Positions 56,174 to 64,000 of a stretch of DNA of 64,000 nt are shown piece after piece. The number at the start of each line of letters is the position of its first letter. Positions within the stretch are counted from its first letter, which is position 1. Under the pieces are notes generated by a model that made no database searches, was not told the DNA's origin, and was given only the letters and a program-made list of their open reading frames with translations. Source of the DNA: Vibrio mimicus (lineage in GTDB: Bacteria > Pseudomonadota > Gammaproteobacteria > Enterobacterales > Vibrionaceae). Location of the stretch: positions 1,411,501 to 1,475,500 of the forward strand of contig NZ_CP077426.1 of assembly GCF_019048845.1 (NCBI RefSeq), given 5' to 3'. Made by a program: the position numbers and the translations under genes.

Positions 56174-56890
56174 ATGAATTTAGATAATTATATGGTTATA
56201 GATGGAGTTGGTAAGAGGAAGTTAAAGGTTAAATTTTTCTTACAGCCAATTGTTTGCCCTCGTAATATAAAGTGTCACTATTTGGAATTTCTAACCAGAT
56301 TTGAAGATGAAAATATTAATACGGAGATTTTTTTTGAAAAAATAACACCTTGTATAAGTAAAAAAATAATAGAGCATCAAGTTTCTGAAGTTAATAGGAT
56401 TGAATGCTCGGATGATATTATTTTTGCGTTGAATATTAATGCAAAAACTTTGTCTAATACTAAATTTATTCTTAATATTCTCAAAGTATTAGATAAAAAG
56501 ATCGCCTTTGAATTAACATCTGAACCACTGGGTGAAGAAAAAGAGGCGGTATATAAATCAATGTTTTATATTAGAAATTTTGGTCACGAAATATGGTTAG
56601 ACGATTACCTGTCAGCAGGTATCAGTGAGTCTATGTTAAGATTTACAAATTGGGATTTGGTTAAGATAGATAAAGATATAATTAATGCCTGTATTAATGA
56701 TTCAATGGCGTTGTTCAATTTGATATCGAAGGCTTCAAAATTTGGTGAAAGACGTGTTGTTTTGGAGGGGGTTGAGAGTTCCACTCATCATGATAATCTA
56801 TTGAAGTTTAAATGCTTTCATCAAGGGTATTACTATGGTCCATTAATTGATAGTTTCTCCTTGGTTAGAATTGGGGAAACTTTTAATTAA
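56174..56890 (+). CDS. Stand-alone EAL-domain protein, likely c-di-GMP phosphodiesterase
   Basis: 238 residues, almost only an EAL domain without GGDEF or sensor. Motifs in order: EFL for EAL (LEFLTRFED), ALNINAKTL, FELTSEP (normally LELTE), DDYLSAG (for DDFGTG), VKIDKD, VLEGVES, QGYYYG. Most metal and substrate residues are kept but several motifs deviate, so it may be active or only bind c-di-GMP. It begins 26 bp after the fimbria-like operon. Klebsiella MrkJ, a free EAL protein next to type 3 fimbriae genes, is a useful analogy. Very AT-rich. Confidence 0.8.
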   Translation: MNLDNYMVIDGVGKRKLKVKFFLQPIVCPRNIKCHYLEFLTRFEDENINTEIFFEKITPCISKKIIEHQVSEVNRIECSDDIIFALNINAKTLSNTKFILNILKVLDKKIAFELTSEPLGEEKEAVYKSMFYIRNFGHEIWLDDYLSAGISESMLRFTNWDLVKIDKDIINACINDSMALFNLISKASKFGERRVVLEGVESSTHHDNLLKFKCFHQGYYYGPLIDSFSLVRIGETFN

Positions 56891-57207
56891 AACCTATCTT
56901 TTTTAACAAATTTCTCTGATGTTTTATTTAATTCACTACTCACAGAGTAGGAATAGAATGTGAACAGTTAAAAAAGCTGGGTTTTCCATTCCAATCTATA
57001 AAGACTAGCGATAGGCACTAGAAATAACGAGGTTTCTAGTGTCTATTGTAATTCTAATTCTTACCGATATACGTTCAAAGGCTTCAGATAAAAATAGTAT
57101 ACGATGTTATTCAAAGTTCAACCAAGAGTACGGGAGTATTCATCTCATCACAAAGGTTACTTTGCTTATTTAACTTCCTGATTATTATTTTTAGGTGTGA
57201 GGTTGTC
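56891..57207. other. Non-coding flank between the EAL gene and the insertion sequence
   Basis: 317 bp without an ORF. A 14-pair inverted repeat at 57011-57046 (ATAGGCACTAGAAA/TTTCTAGTGTCTAT) is a likely terminator. Nothing here continues the FG-GAP gene that lies on the other side of the IS. Confidence 0.6.
57011..57046 (+). terminator. Putative terminator downstream of the EAL gene
   Basis: ATAGGCACTAGAAA-N8-TTTCTAGTGTCTAT forms 14 pairs including one G-U; followed by TGTAATTCTAATTCTT. It lies 121 bp beyond the EAL stop. Confidence 0.65.
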
Positions 57208-58261
57208 GACTTTGTTGCGTAATTCGGTCAGAGAACCAAAATACCTTCAATTGAGCGATTCTTATGCAACACACTGAGTTTCAGGCATACCTAGCCCTGT
57301 AAGTTTGTTCAGCGCTTTAATCATGGCGTAAGCCCCACCAACCTGAGCATTGTAGTTTCTCAGACTTAATCGTCCACCTAACAACTGCTTCACTCGATAC
57401 ATTGCTGTTTCAGATAGTGAGCGTTTATGATAGCCGTACCGCTTTTTCCACTTATTGTTGGACCCGTAGAGCTTCTGGCAACCTACCGCTAAATTCCTTG
57501 GATGACCATTCTCCCAGAAGGCTGCCCCTTCTCTAGGAGGGATGAGTGGCATAGCTCGCTTGAACCGTATGGCATCGTGGCAATCCCTTGTGTCATAAGC
57601 GCCATCACCAGATATCTCGATTATTCTTCGGCGTGTTTGCTTGAGCAAGTTAGGAAGGACTTCTGCATCGGTAACATTAGATGCACTCAGTTCTGCCGCG
57701 ACGATTTTGTGAGTGCTGGTGTCTACCGCTAAATGCAACTTTCTCCAGACTCTTCGCTTCCCGTCAGTACCATGCTTCTTGACCTTCCATTCACCTTCGC
57801 CATAAACCTTGAGACCTGTTGCATCAATGGCTAGATGCTGTATTGCACCTCTAGTCTTTGGTTTAAATGAAACCTCGACTTGTTTAGCTCTTCGACTGAT
57901 ACAACTGTAATGTGGACAGACTATAGGGACGTTAGCCAATGTAAAAACAGAATCAATAAACCCTTGCAATGTTCTCAGCGGCATTGAGAACACTCGTTTC
58001 ACCATAAGCGCAGTGGTAATGGCTAAGTCGCTGAACTGACGAGGTCTACCTCGTTTATCTTGTTTACTCTGCTTCCACTGGCGAATGGCTTCTTCATCAA
58101 TCCAGAAAGTGAGTGAACCACGGTTGATTAAGGCTTTGTTGTACTGTTTCCAATTCGTTGTTTTGTAGCGAGGTTTCGGCATGAGACTAGGGGAATTAAC
58201 TTACTTAACCGATCAGATCGTAACCTTCGGATTTAGTTCCCTCGAATTACGCAACAAAGCC
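57208..58261 (-). mobile_element. IS5-family (IS903-like) insertion sequence
   Basis: About 1054 bp bounded by terminal inverted repeats GACTTTGTTGCGTAATTCG (left, 57208) and GGCTTTGTTGCGTAATTCG (right, read on the minus strand, ending 58261), differing at the second base. It contains one intact transposase gene. Flanking 9-bp sequences GAGGTTGTC and GCTCTTGGG do not match, so there is no target duplication, and the right flank is in the middle of an FG-GAP gene. Confidence 0.92.
57262..58182 (-). CDS. IS5-family transposase
   Basis: DDE transposase of 306 residues, full length. Catalytic landmarks: first Asp in HLAIDATGLKVYGEGEW, second Asp in EISGDGAYDTRDC, Glu in the YHKRSLSETAMYRVKQ signature helix (Y-x2-R-x3-E-x6-K). 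The N-terminal region (WKQYNKALINRGSLTFWIDE) is typical of the IS903 group. No frameshift, so it may be active. Confidence 0.93.
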   Translation of the reverse strand: MPKPRYKTTNWKQYNKALINRGSLTFWIDEEAIRQWKQSKQDKRGRPRQFSDLAITTALMVKRVFSMPLRTLQGFIDSVFTLANVPIVCPHYSCISRRAKQVEVSFKPKTRGAIQHLAIDATGLKVYGEGEWKVKKHGTDGKRRVWRKLHLAVDTSTHKIVAAELSASNVTDAEVLPNLLKQTRRRIIEISGDGAYDTRDCHDAIRFKRAMPLIPPREGAAFWENGHPRNLAVGCQKLYGSNNKWKKRYGYHKRSLSETAMYRVKQLLGGRLSLRNYNAQVGGAYAMIKALNKLTGLGMPETQCVA

Positions 58262-58914
58262 GCTCTTGGGCTCAAAGTGCATATATTAAAGCTTCAAATA
58301 CAGGTGCTGATGACAATTTTGGTGCTTCGCTTGCAGTGAGTGAAGATGGCAATACTTTAGCCGTTGGCGCTTGGTTTGAAGATAACAGTGTTACAGGTGT
58401 TGTGGTTGATGGTTCAGAAATCACAGATCTCAGCACAATAAACAACGCGGGTGCGGTGTACGTTTTTACTAAAGATAATGTTGGTGTTTGGTCACAAAGT
58501 GCTTATGTCAAAGGTTCCAATACTGGTTCGGGTGATAGCTTTGGTGGATCACTTTCAGTGAGTGACAATGGTAAGACGTTGACAGTAGGTGCTACTGGAG
58601 AAAGTAATAGTGCAAAAGGAATTATCATCAATGGCTCAGAAATTAACGATGTAGGCTCAGCGGCAAGTGCTGGTGTGGTGTACCTTTTCACTAAAGATAG
58701 TTCAGGCAATTGGTCTCAAATCGCTTATCTTAAAGCGTCTAATTCAGGCATGATTGATTACTTTGGTAAGTCACTGGCTTTGAGCGACGATGGTAACTTA
58801 GTCGCGGTAGGAGCGTATCGAGAAGATAATAAGGAGACTGGAGTGATTATTGATGGCTCAGAAACAATCGATGTAGGTACAGAGAATGATTCAGGAGCGG
58901 TTTACTTATATTAG
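58262..58914 (+). pseudogene. FG-GAP/beta-propeller repeat protein, 5'-truncated by the IS
   Basis: The reading frame is open from the IS edge: codons from 58264 read SWAQSAYIKASNTG and continue without a break. Three repeats of about 75 residues follow, each of the form W-S/A-Q-x-A-Y-x-K-x-S-N-x-G ... FG-x-S-L ... VGA ... G-x-x-x-x-GSE ... GAVY (starting about 58264, 58489, 58711), ending in a stop after VYLY. Repeat spacing and motif are those of FG-GAP repeat surface proteins. No signal peptide or start exists because the 5' part is gone. A GTG at 58336 could give a 192-residue fragment. Confidence 0.88.
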
Positions 58915-58974
58915 TTGAGTGGAATGAGCCTGAATGGATTTCTAGTTCAAAAATTTCTTAACTCGTAAAACGGT

Positions 58975-59015
58975 GAAACCCCGACAGTTGGTAGCTATCG
59001 GGGTTTCGAATTTTT
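58975..59015 (+). terminator. Terminator after the FG-GAP gene
   Basis: GAAACCCCGA-N13-TCGGGGTTTC followed by GAATTTTT: a ten-pair stem with a T run, 60 bp after the stop. Confidence 0.87.
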
Positions 59016-59094
59016 AGATTTCTCGGTTGGTAATGCCGATGATCTTATTTATGCAAAAGGCTGGATTTAATCCGAATAATTCCTTGGTAGGGAA

Positions 59095-59373
59095 TTAGAT
59101 ACGGATGAAGTCCATGTGCTCAACTTTTGGCTTGTACGCGTGGCGTTGAACGTCTTGTGGTTTCACTTTCACTTCTTGGCCGTCGATAACCAGAACGATA
59201 GCTTCGTAAAACTCAGGCTTGTCCATTTGGTTCATCACGTCATCGTGGTTCAGTGTGATAGAAACTGGAGCTGCTTCACCACCGTAAACGATCGCTGGGA
59301 AGTAACCAGTGTTACGTAGGCGGCGGCTCGCACCTTTACCTAGGTCAGTACGTAATACTGCTTCGAATTTCAT
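59095..59373 (-). CDS. rplY: 50S ribosomal protein L25
   Basis: 5S rRNA-binding protein of the large subunit. ATG 59373 ([20 protein letters not shown]) gives 92 residues, the short enterobacterial L25 form rather than the long CTC form. Conserved blocks are [21 protein letters not shown] and [20 protein letters not shown]. It is monocistronic and marks the return of the conserved backbone. Confidence 0.96.
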   Translation of the reverse strand: MKFEAVLRTDLGKGASRRLRNTGYFPAIVYGGEAAPVSITLNHDDVMNQMDKPEFYEAIVLVIDGQEVKVKPQDVQRHAYKPKVEHMDFIRI

Positions 59374-59531
59374 AGTATTTACTCTCAAATTAGTAAAAAA
59401 CAGAGTGACAGAACAATGCGACCTTGTTCTTGTCGTAGAGTTTCTAAGCCTATAAATAGGGTCAGAAACGAGCGCGGATACTAGCATTCATTGGCTGGTC
59501 GAGCAACTGAAAATCGGCTTTTATACGGTTT

Positions 59532-60905
59532 TTAGCGTGATTTGACTGCTTTTGCATCGTGTGACGGTTTTTTTAACGTGAGCGTTGCTTTTAAACCACC
59601 CAAACGACTCTCACCCAACGCCAGAGCGCCACGATAGCTGTGTGCCATTTCACTTACAATATTAAGGCCAAGCCCAGTACCGGGGGTAGTTTCATCTAAG
59701 CGAACGCCACGTTTTAATGCTTTCTCAATGTTGTCCGCCGGAATCCCTTGCCCATCATCTTCGATACAGATCTGTACCCAATGTTCATCGATAGGGTGAC
59801 TATGAACGCGAATAAGGTTATTTGCCCATTTATAGCCGTTTTCGAGCAGATTACCGATCATTTCATCGAAATCAGTCGGCTCTACGGCCACTTCCAAGTC
59901 TGAATCAAGCTCATTGACTAGCGTGATTTCTCGCTCGGCATAGACTTTGTCAAATGCTTGCGAAATCGCATCCACTCTTAAACTTGGCGAGGTTTTGACG
60001 GCAAGAATGTTGGCGGAACCTGCCATACGAGCTCGGCCAAGATGATAGTCAATTTGCTGTTGGATCTGTTCTACGGAAGGTTGTAATCGATCTTTGAGTT
60101 GTGAACTTTCCAGTTGCGCGACTTCGTTCTTAAGTACGGAGAGCGGCGTTTTCAGTGCATGTGACAGATTACCCGCATGATGACGTGCTCGTTCTAGCAA
60201 TTCTTGGTAGTGGAACAGTAAAGCGTTGAGGTCATTCACCAGTGGTGAAATCTCTTTCGGGTAATCGCCATTCACCGAATTTTGCTGGCCATTACGCAAT
60301 GCGGCCAGTTCACGCTGCATTTTAGAGAGTGGTCGAAGTGACCAAGTTACTTGCGCCCCAATCAAAATCAGTATTCCGCTAAACAGCAGTCCTAAAATCA
60401 TCCACAACTCTTTGCTGACTCGCTGCAATGTCGCTTTAAGTGGTGCATCGTCTAGGCCAATTGTGATGGTGATCGGCTGTGAAAAATCCGGTAAATAAAC
60501 GGTACGTTTTAGCACAATCAAAGATTCACCATTTGCACCGCGATAAACCGTGTCGTGCACATGCGATTCTTCGGTTAAAAAACGATCCCACAATGAACGT
60601 GAACGCAAGGTTTGTTCACCCAAGGTGGCTGACCAATACAATCCACTATACGGCTGCGCAAAACGCGGATCGGCAAGGCGAGTTGTAAGGGTAAGCTGCC
60701 CTTGTGGATTGGCTTCCAGATTGGCGGTGATCTCATCCATCGAGAGTTGCAACTGGCTTTGCACATCTTGAATCAAGTATTGATGAATGAGACTTGGAAT
60801 CAGGTAGCCCGCCGCTAGGATCATTGCACTAAGCCACAACGTGGCTGCGAGCAGCAAGCGGGTTTTTAAACTGAGATGGCGTAAAAAAAGTGGCTTAGCA
60901 GGCAT
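59532..60905 (-). CDS. Sensor histidine kinase (PhoQ/QseC-like)
   Basis: Membrane kinase paired with the response regulator upstream. From MPAKPLFLRHLSLKTR (60905) it has 457 residues; a start five codons earlier is possible. Helix at about 18-38, periplasmic domain (about 39-160), helix at about 165-188, HAMP, HisKA with His in NLSHALKTPLSVLK, and HATPase (NLLENGYKWA; DDGQGIPADN; GTGLGLNI). Signal unknown; relatives respond to Mg2+, cationic peptides or polymyxin. The gene overlaps the regulator stop by 11 bp. Confidence 0.9.
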   Translation of the reverse strand: MPAKPLFLRHLSLKTRLLLAATLWLSAMILAAGYLIPSLIHQYLIQDVQSQLQLSMDEITANLEANPQGQLTLTTRLADPRFAQPYSGLYWSATLGEQTLRSRSLWDRFLTEESHVHDTVYRGANGESLIVLKRTVYLPDFSQPITITIGLDDAPLKATLQRVSKELWMILGLLFSGILILIGAQVTWSLRPLSKMQRELAALRNGQQNSVNGDYPKEISPLVNDLNALLFHYQELLERARHHAGNLSHALKTPLSVLKNEVAQLESSQLKDRLQPSVEQIQQQIDYHLGRARMAGSANILAVKTSPSLRVDAISQAFDKVYAEREITLVNELDSDLEVAVEPTDFDEMIGNLLENGYKWANNLIRVHSHPIDEHWVQICIEDDGQGIPADNIEKALKRGVRLDETTPGTGLGLNIVSEMAHSYRGALALGESRLGGLKATLTLKKPSHDAKAVKSR

Positions 60906-61554
60906 GCAGTTGATATCCAAGACCGCGTACAGTTTTGATCACATCTGGTGCAATTTTTTTACGCAAACGACCAATAAAAACTTCAATGGTGTTGGAATCG
61001 CGATCAAAATCTTGTTTATAGATATGCTCTACCAGTTCAGTTCGAGAGATGACTTTCTCTGGGTTATGCATGAAATACGCGATCACTTTATATTCTAAGG
61101 CCGTGAGGCTAATTGCTTGTCCACGCCACATCACTTTGGAAGTGCGTGTATCTAAACTGAGATCGCCCACTTGCATGACAGGGGAGGCGTTACCCGAAGC
61201 ACGACGTAATTGAGCACGAATGCGAGCGATCAGCTCCACGATTTCAAAAGGTTTAGTCAGGTAATCATCCGCACCTGCATTTAAACCTTCTACACGTTGA
61301 GTGAGGGTATCGCGAGCACTCAAAATCACCACAGGTGTGTTGATGTTTTCATCTCGGATACCTTTAAGTACCGTCAATCCATCCAATTTCGGCAGGCCGA
61401 GATCGAGTACAATCACATCCCACTCTTCCGCGGTGGCACGGTACAACGCATCAATCCCATCTTGTGAAAGTTCGGGAACCCAGCCCGCTTGCTCTAGGGC
61501 TGCAAGTATTTGGTTGCCCAGTTGTACATCATCTTCAACAACTAATATTTTCAT
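60895..61554 (-). CDS. OmpR-family response regulator (PhoP/QseB-like)
   Basis: 219-residue DNA-binding regulator, first of the two-component operon. Receiver domain (1-115) with the acidic pocket in VVEDD, phospho-Asp in IVLDLGLPKLDG (about residue 51), Thr/Ser in VILSARD, and Lys in YLTKPF; C-terminal winged helix (about 125-219) with VISRTELVEHIYKQDFDRDSNTIEVFI and the wing KTVRGLGYQL. It lies 11 bp after the PepSY gene. Confidence 0.93.
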   Translation of the reverse strand: MKILVVEDDVQLGNQILAALEQAGWVPELSQDGIDALYRATAEEWDVIVLDLGLPKLDGLTVLKGIRDENINTPVVILSARDTLTQRVEGLNAGADDYLTKPFEIVELIARIRAQLRRASGNASPVMQVGDLSLDTRTSKVMWRGQAISLTALEYKVIAYFMHNPEKVISRTELVEHIYKQDFDRDSNTIEVFIGRLRKKIAPDVIKTVRGLGYQLHAC

Positions 61555-61565
61555 GGCTTGCTCGG

Positions 61566-61967
61566 TTATTTTTTTATGGCACGAATGACGTTGCGTCCGC
61601 GAATCGACATCAATTCAAGCGTGGCAGCATTATATTCCACGCGGAATACTTGGTTGTCATACACCAATTTCAGCTCATAAATCCATTCGCTGTCGTCTTC
61701 ATCAAGTTCAACTTTGATTAAGCGTCCATTCAGTTGTTGATCAACGGTGGCATAGAGTTCAGAAAATGGACGAATTAACCCTTTTTGGACGGCGCGGTAA
61801 ACGTCATCTTGGTCTTCATCAATTTCGATTTGCGTCCCTTCACGATACGAACCTTGTTCCCAATCTCGCACTTTGTTATCAGCGTGAGCAGGAAATGTGA
61901 ACCCTAAAAAGAGCAGCAGGAGTAGGGTACTCGCTTGCGGCTTCAGCGGCATACGGAGAATGTGCAT
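61566..61967 (-). CDS. PepSY-domain periplasmic protein
   Basis: 133 residues from ATG 61967 with a signal peptide (MHILRMPLKPQASTLLLLLFLGFTFPAHA); the longer in-frame start would not give one. The PepSY domain has the FSELYATVDQQLNGRLIKVELDEDDSEWIYELKLV form typical of small proteins near PhoQ-like kinases. It starts the operon and may influence the neighbouring kinase from the periplasm; that is inference. Confidence 0.87.
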   Translation of the reverse strand: MHILRMPLKPQASTLLLLLFLGFTFPAHADNKVRDWEQGSYREGTQIEIDEDQDDVYRAVQKGLIRPFSELYATVDQQLNGRLIKVELDEDDSEWIYELKLVYDNQVFRVEYNAATLELMSIRGRNVIRAIKK

Positions 61968-62075
61968 AGTAAATACCTGAATTTTGAATCTGTTGCCGAG
62001 TATAGCCGGAGAAAAATGAACAGAAAGTGAATTCATTTTCAACCCTTTCCGGTTTGCAAGGGATAGTCGCTGTTT

Positions 62076-63842
62076 CTAGGGCTGTAATGGCTTGCTCTCG
62101 GTTGGAGAAACAAACTCATCGGCAAACACTTTGTCACGAATTGCCCAAAAGCGGCCAGATTTACGAGCAATCACAAACAATGGCGGCCGAAAACGGTGCT
62201 GATGATCCACCACTTTTGCTGGCGTTGCTGCCTCAAATGAACGATGTTTATCCGCCAAATGTGGGCGCACAAATTGATCACGAAATTGCTGCTTTTGGCG
62301 TGGTGTACTCAACGGCCAAAATTGGTGTACTTGTACGTTATCTTGGCCGTGGTAAGTCACTTGAAGCTGACTCTTGCCTTTGGCGTCTTTATGAACTTTC
62401 AAGCTCATGTCGGTACATTCAAATACCAAGGCATCTTTCAGATTGAGCGCTTCTTTGAGCTTTTTATCAGGGTCAACCAAGGTGGCATCGCATTCATGGC
62501 AGATGCGTGCAGCGATGTCGTTATCCGCACCACACTCATTGCAGTATTTAGCCCGAAAGCGATAACCACAATGTTCACGCTCGCCCGTCTCTTCATCAGT
62601 GAAAAAACCTTGGCAGCGACGACCATAATGCTCAAGTAAGAAGTCGTTCGCATCCAGCTTGCCCCAAAAATTATTGTTAAAACCGCATGCGGGGCAGGGA
62701 ATGGTGATGATTTCGCTGTCTGAATCTGGCTTTGGATCACCGACTTCAGGCTGATACAAGTCGTACTGGTTTCCCGCGTAGTCGAGCACCAAGCAGTCGG
62801 TTTTACCTGAGGAAAGGCGCAGCCCGCGGCCAATGATTTGCTGATATAAGCTGACTGATTCGGTGGGGCGTAAAATCGCAATCAAATCGACATGCGGCGC
62901 ATCAAATCCGGTGGTGAGCACAGACACGTTGACCAAAAACTTTATCTGCTGCTGTTTGAAAGCTTGGATGATGCGATCACGTTCCGGCGTTGGGGTATCC
63001 CCTATCACTAACGCGGAGTGCTCGGCAGGCAGCAAGCGGTAAATCTCTTCGGCGTGGCGTACTGTTGCGGCAAAAATCATCACTCCTTGTCGATCTTTAG
63101 CAAACTGAATGATCTGCGCGATTATTTGCGGTGTGGCACGTTGTGACTGTTCAATCACTAAATCGAGTTCTGACTCGCGGTAACGCCCAGTATTGGCTGG
63201 TTTAAGCTGCGAAAAGTCGTAACTCATCACGGGCGTATCAATCAGTTTCGCGGGGGTGAGAAAGCCTTCATCGAGCAGATAATGAATCGGTAGCTCAAAA
63301 ATACAATCGCGGAAAAAACGGGGATCTTCGCTACGCACTAAACCGCGAGTGTGGTACTGATAGAGCCATCCCATTCCGAGCCGATAAGGGGTTGCAGTCA
63401 ACCCTAACACTTTCATCCCCGGATTGAGTTCCAACAAGTGGCTGATTACTTTTTGATAGCTGCTGTTTTTGTCATCGGGTACACGATGGCATTCATCAAT
63501 CACCAATAAAGAGAACTGGTTTTGGAACTCGGATAAGTTGCGAACTACTGATTGTACTGAGGCAAACACGACTTGTTGGTCGGTTTCTTTACGGCCTAAT
63601 CCTGCCGAAAAAATGGCTCCCGTCAGGCCATAGCCTTCATATTTGGCGTGGTTTTGCTCAACCAGTTCTTTGACATGCGCCAATACCAATACGCGGCCAC
63701 GTGCAAGGCGGGCGAGTTCTGCAATCACTAAGCTTTTGCCCGCACCGGTCGGGAGCACAATCACGGCTGGGGTTGAATGCTGGCGAAAATAGTGCACGAC
63801 GGCTTTGACTGAGTCGGCTTGATAAGGTCGTAACGTATACAT
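62076..63842 (-). CDS. radD: DEAD/DEAH-box helicase RadD (YejH)
   Basis: SF2 ATPase involved in DNA repair. ATG 63842 (MYTLRPYQADSVKAVVHYFR) gives 588 residues, matching the E. coli length of 586; a 22-codon longer frame lacks conservation. Walker A is VLPTGAGKS, DECH box LLVIDECHR, motif III LGLTATPYR, motif VI QIIGRGLRLSSGK; C-terminal zinc-binding Cys clusters (CPACGFNN; CNECGADNDIAARICHECDA). Known to work with SSB and RecA in repair. It is divergent from rsuA. Confidence 0.94.
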   Translation of the reverse strand: MYTLRPYQADSVKAVVHYFRQHSTPAVIVLPTGAGKSLVIAELARLARGRVLVLAHVKELVEQNHAKYEGYGLTGAIFSAGLGRKETDQQVVFASVQSVVRNLSEFQNQFSLLVIDECHRVPDDKNSSYQKVISHLLELNPGMKVLGLTATPYRLGMGWLYQYHTRGLVRSEDPRFFRDCIFELPIHYLLDEGFLTPAKLIDTPVMSYDFSQLKPANTGRYRESELDLVIEQSQRATPQIIAQIIQFAKDRQGVMIFAATVRHAEEIYRLLPAEHSALVIGDTPTPERDRIIQAFKQQQIKFLVNVSVLTTGFDAPHVDLIAILRPTESVSLYQQIIGRGLRLSSGKTDCLVLDYAGNQYDLYQPEVGDPKPDSDSEIITIPCPACGFNNNFWGKLDANDFLLEHYGRRCQGFFTDEETGEREHCGYRFRAKYCNECGADNDIAARICHECDATLVDPDKKLKEALNLKDALVFECTDMSLKVHKDAKGKSQLQVTYHGQDNVQVHQFWPLSTPRQKQQFRDQFVRPHLADKHRSFEAATPAKVVDHQHRFRPPLFVIARKSGRFWAIRDKVFADEFVSPTESKPLQP

Positions 63843-63975
63843 CCGATGGGAGTTACCGAAGTTGTTTGGGCAATTGATGTGTTTTGCATCGCTTAGGATG
63901 TGTGACATGCAATTGCGCTGGGTAATTGTGGTGACAGGTCTGTATAATAGCCGACTTCAAGCAGATGAGGTAAGC

Positions 63976-64000
63976 ATGCGTTTAGACAAATTCCTGTGTG
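63976..64000 (+). CDS. rsuA: 16S rRNA pseudouridine synthase RsuA, start only
   Basis: The first codons read MRLDKFLC, the S4-domain start of RsuA-type pseudouridine synthases, after a GATGAGG ribosome site. The gene is cut off by the window end. The identification rests on eight residues and on the neighbourhood (radD next door). Confidence 0.7.

Noticed and set aside
57199..58270. Clean 9-bp target duplication for the insertion sequence
   Set aside because: Flanking nonamers GAGGTTGTC and GCTCTTGGG do not match.
62027..62446. Plus-strand 139-codon frame over radD
   Set aside because: Antisense to the conserved C-terminus of RadD, which explains the sequence; shadow frame.
1..64000. CRISPR array or phage genome
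   Set aside because: No regularly spaced repeats, integrase, capsid or tail genes were seen.

Overview
The window is a stretch of gammaproteobacterial chromosome that I place in Vibrio cholerae or a very close relative. The placement rests on recognised gene content and order, not on a search. It carries pspF/pspABC, an RND pump with two adaptor genes (VexIJK layout), tag, metC, cls, ynjBCDF, the VieSAB c-di-GMP signalling operon, an M9 collagenase, rplY, a PhoP/PhoQ-like two-component pair, radD and the start of rsuA. No rRNA, tRNA or CRISPR array was seen.

Layout. 1-8.7 kb: phage-shock regulator and sigma-54 operon, the RND pump operon, and tag. 8.7-13.2 kb: metC, cls and an SNF-family transporter. 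13.2-17.9 kb: an AT-rich island with a type III polyketide synthase, divergent from a three-gene operon encoding a large exported protein with a dermonecrotic-toxin-like region and two exported ADP-ribosyltransferases. 17.9-31.6 kb: pseudouridine synthase, ynjBCD/ynjF, a META lipoprotein, a HlyD/ABC-2 exporter, an amino-acid permease, an EamA transporter, and mgtE under an M-box riboswitch. 31.9-39 kb: vieSAB. 39-50.8 kb: collagenase, MipA/OmpV, an SgrR-type regulator facing a small ORF with a hairpin, a HAD phosphatase, a lipoprotein, a chemoreceptor, a GNAT, a lipoprotein, a CatB-type acetyltransferase and an RRF_GI-like protein. 50.9-58.9 kb: a second accessory region with the deletion remnant of a MFP/RND efflux operon, a MarR regulator, an AT-rich fimbria-like operon with a one-domain chaperone and no usher, an EAL protein, an IS5-family (IS903-like) element and a 5'-truncated FG-GAP repeat gene. 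59-64 kb: conserved rplY, the two-component system, a PepSY protein, radD and rsuA.

How the genes fit together. Several systems bear on host and surface life: envelope-stress response (Psp), efflux, c-di-GMP control (VieA and a second EAL protein), collagenase, chemotaxis and a candidate ADP-ribosylating toxin. The best candidate for an undescribed system is the toxin operon at 14.5-17.9 kb: one putative delivery protein plus two paralogous ADP-ribosyltransferases whose catalytic motifs differ (DxE versus ExE), next to a secondary-metabolite enzyme. The second candidate is the usher-less fimbria-like operon with a dedicated EAL protein at 54-56.9 kb.
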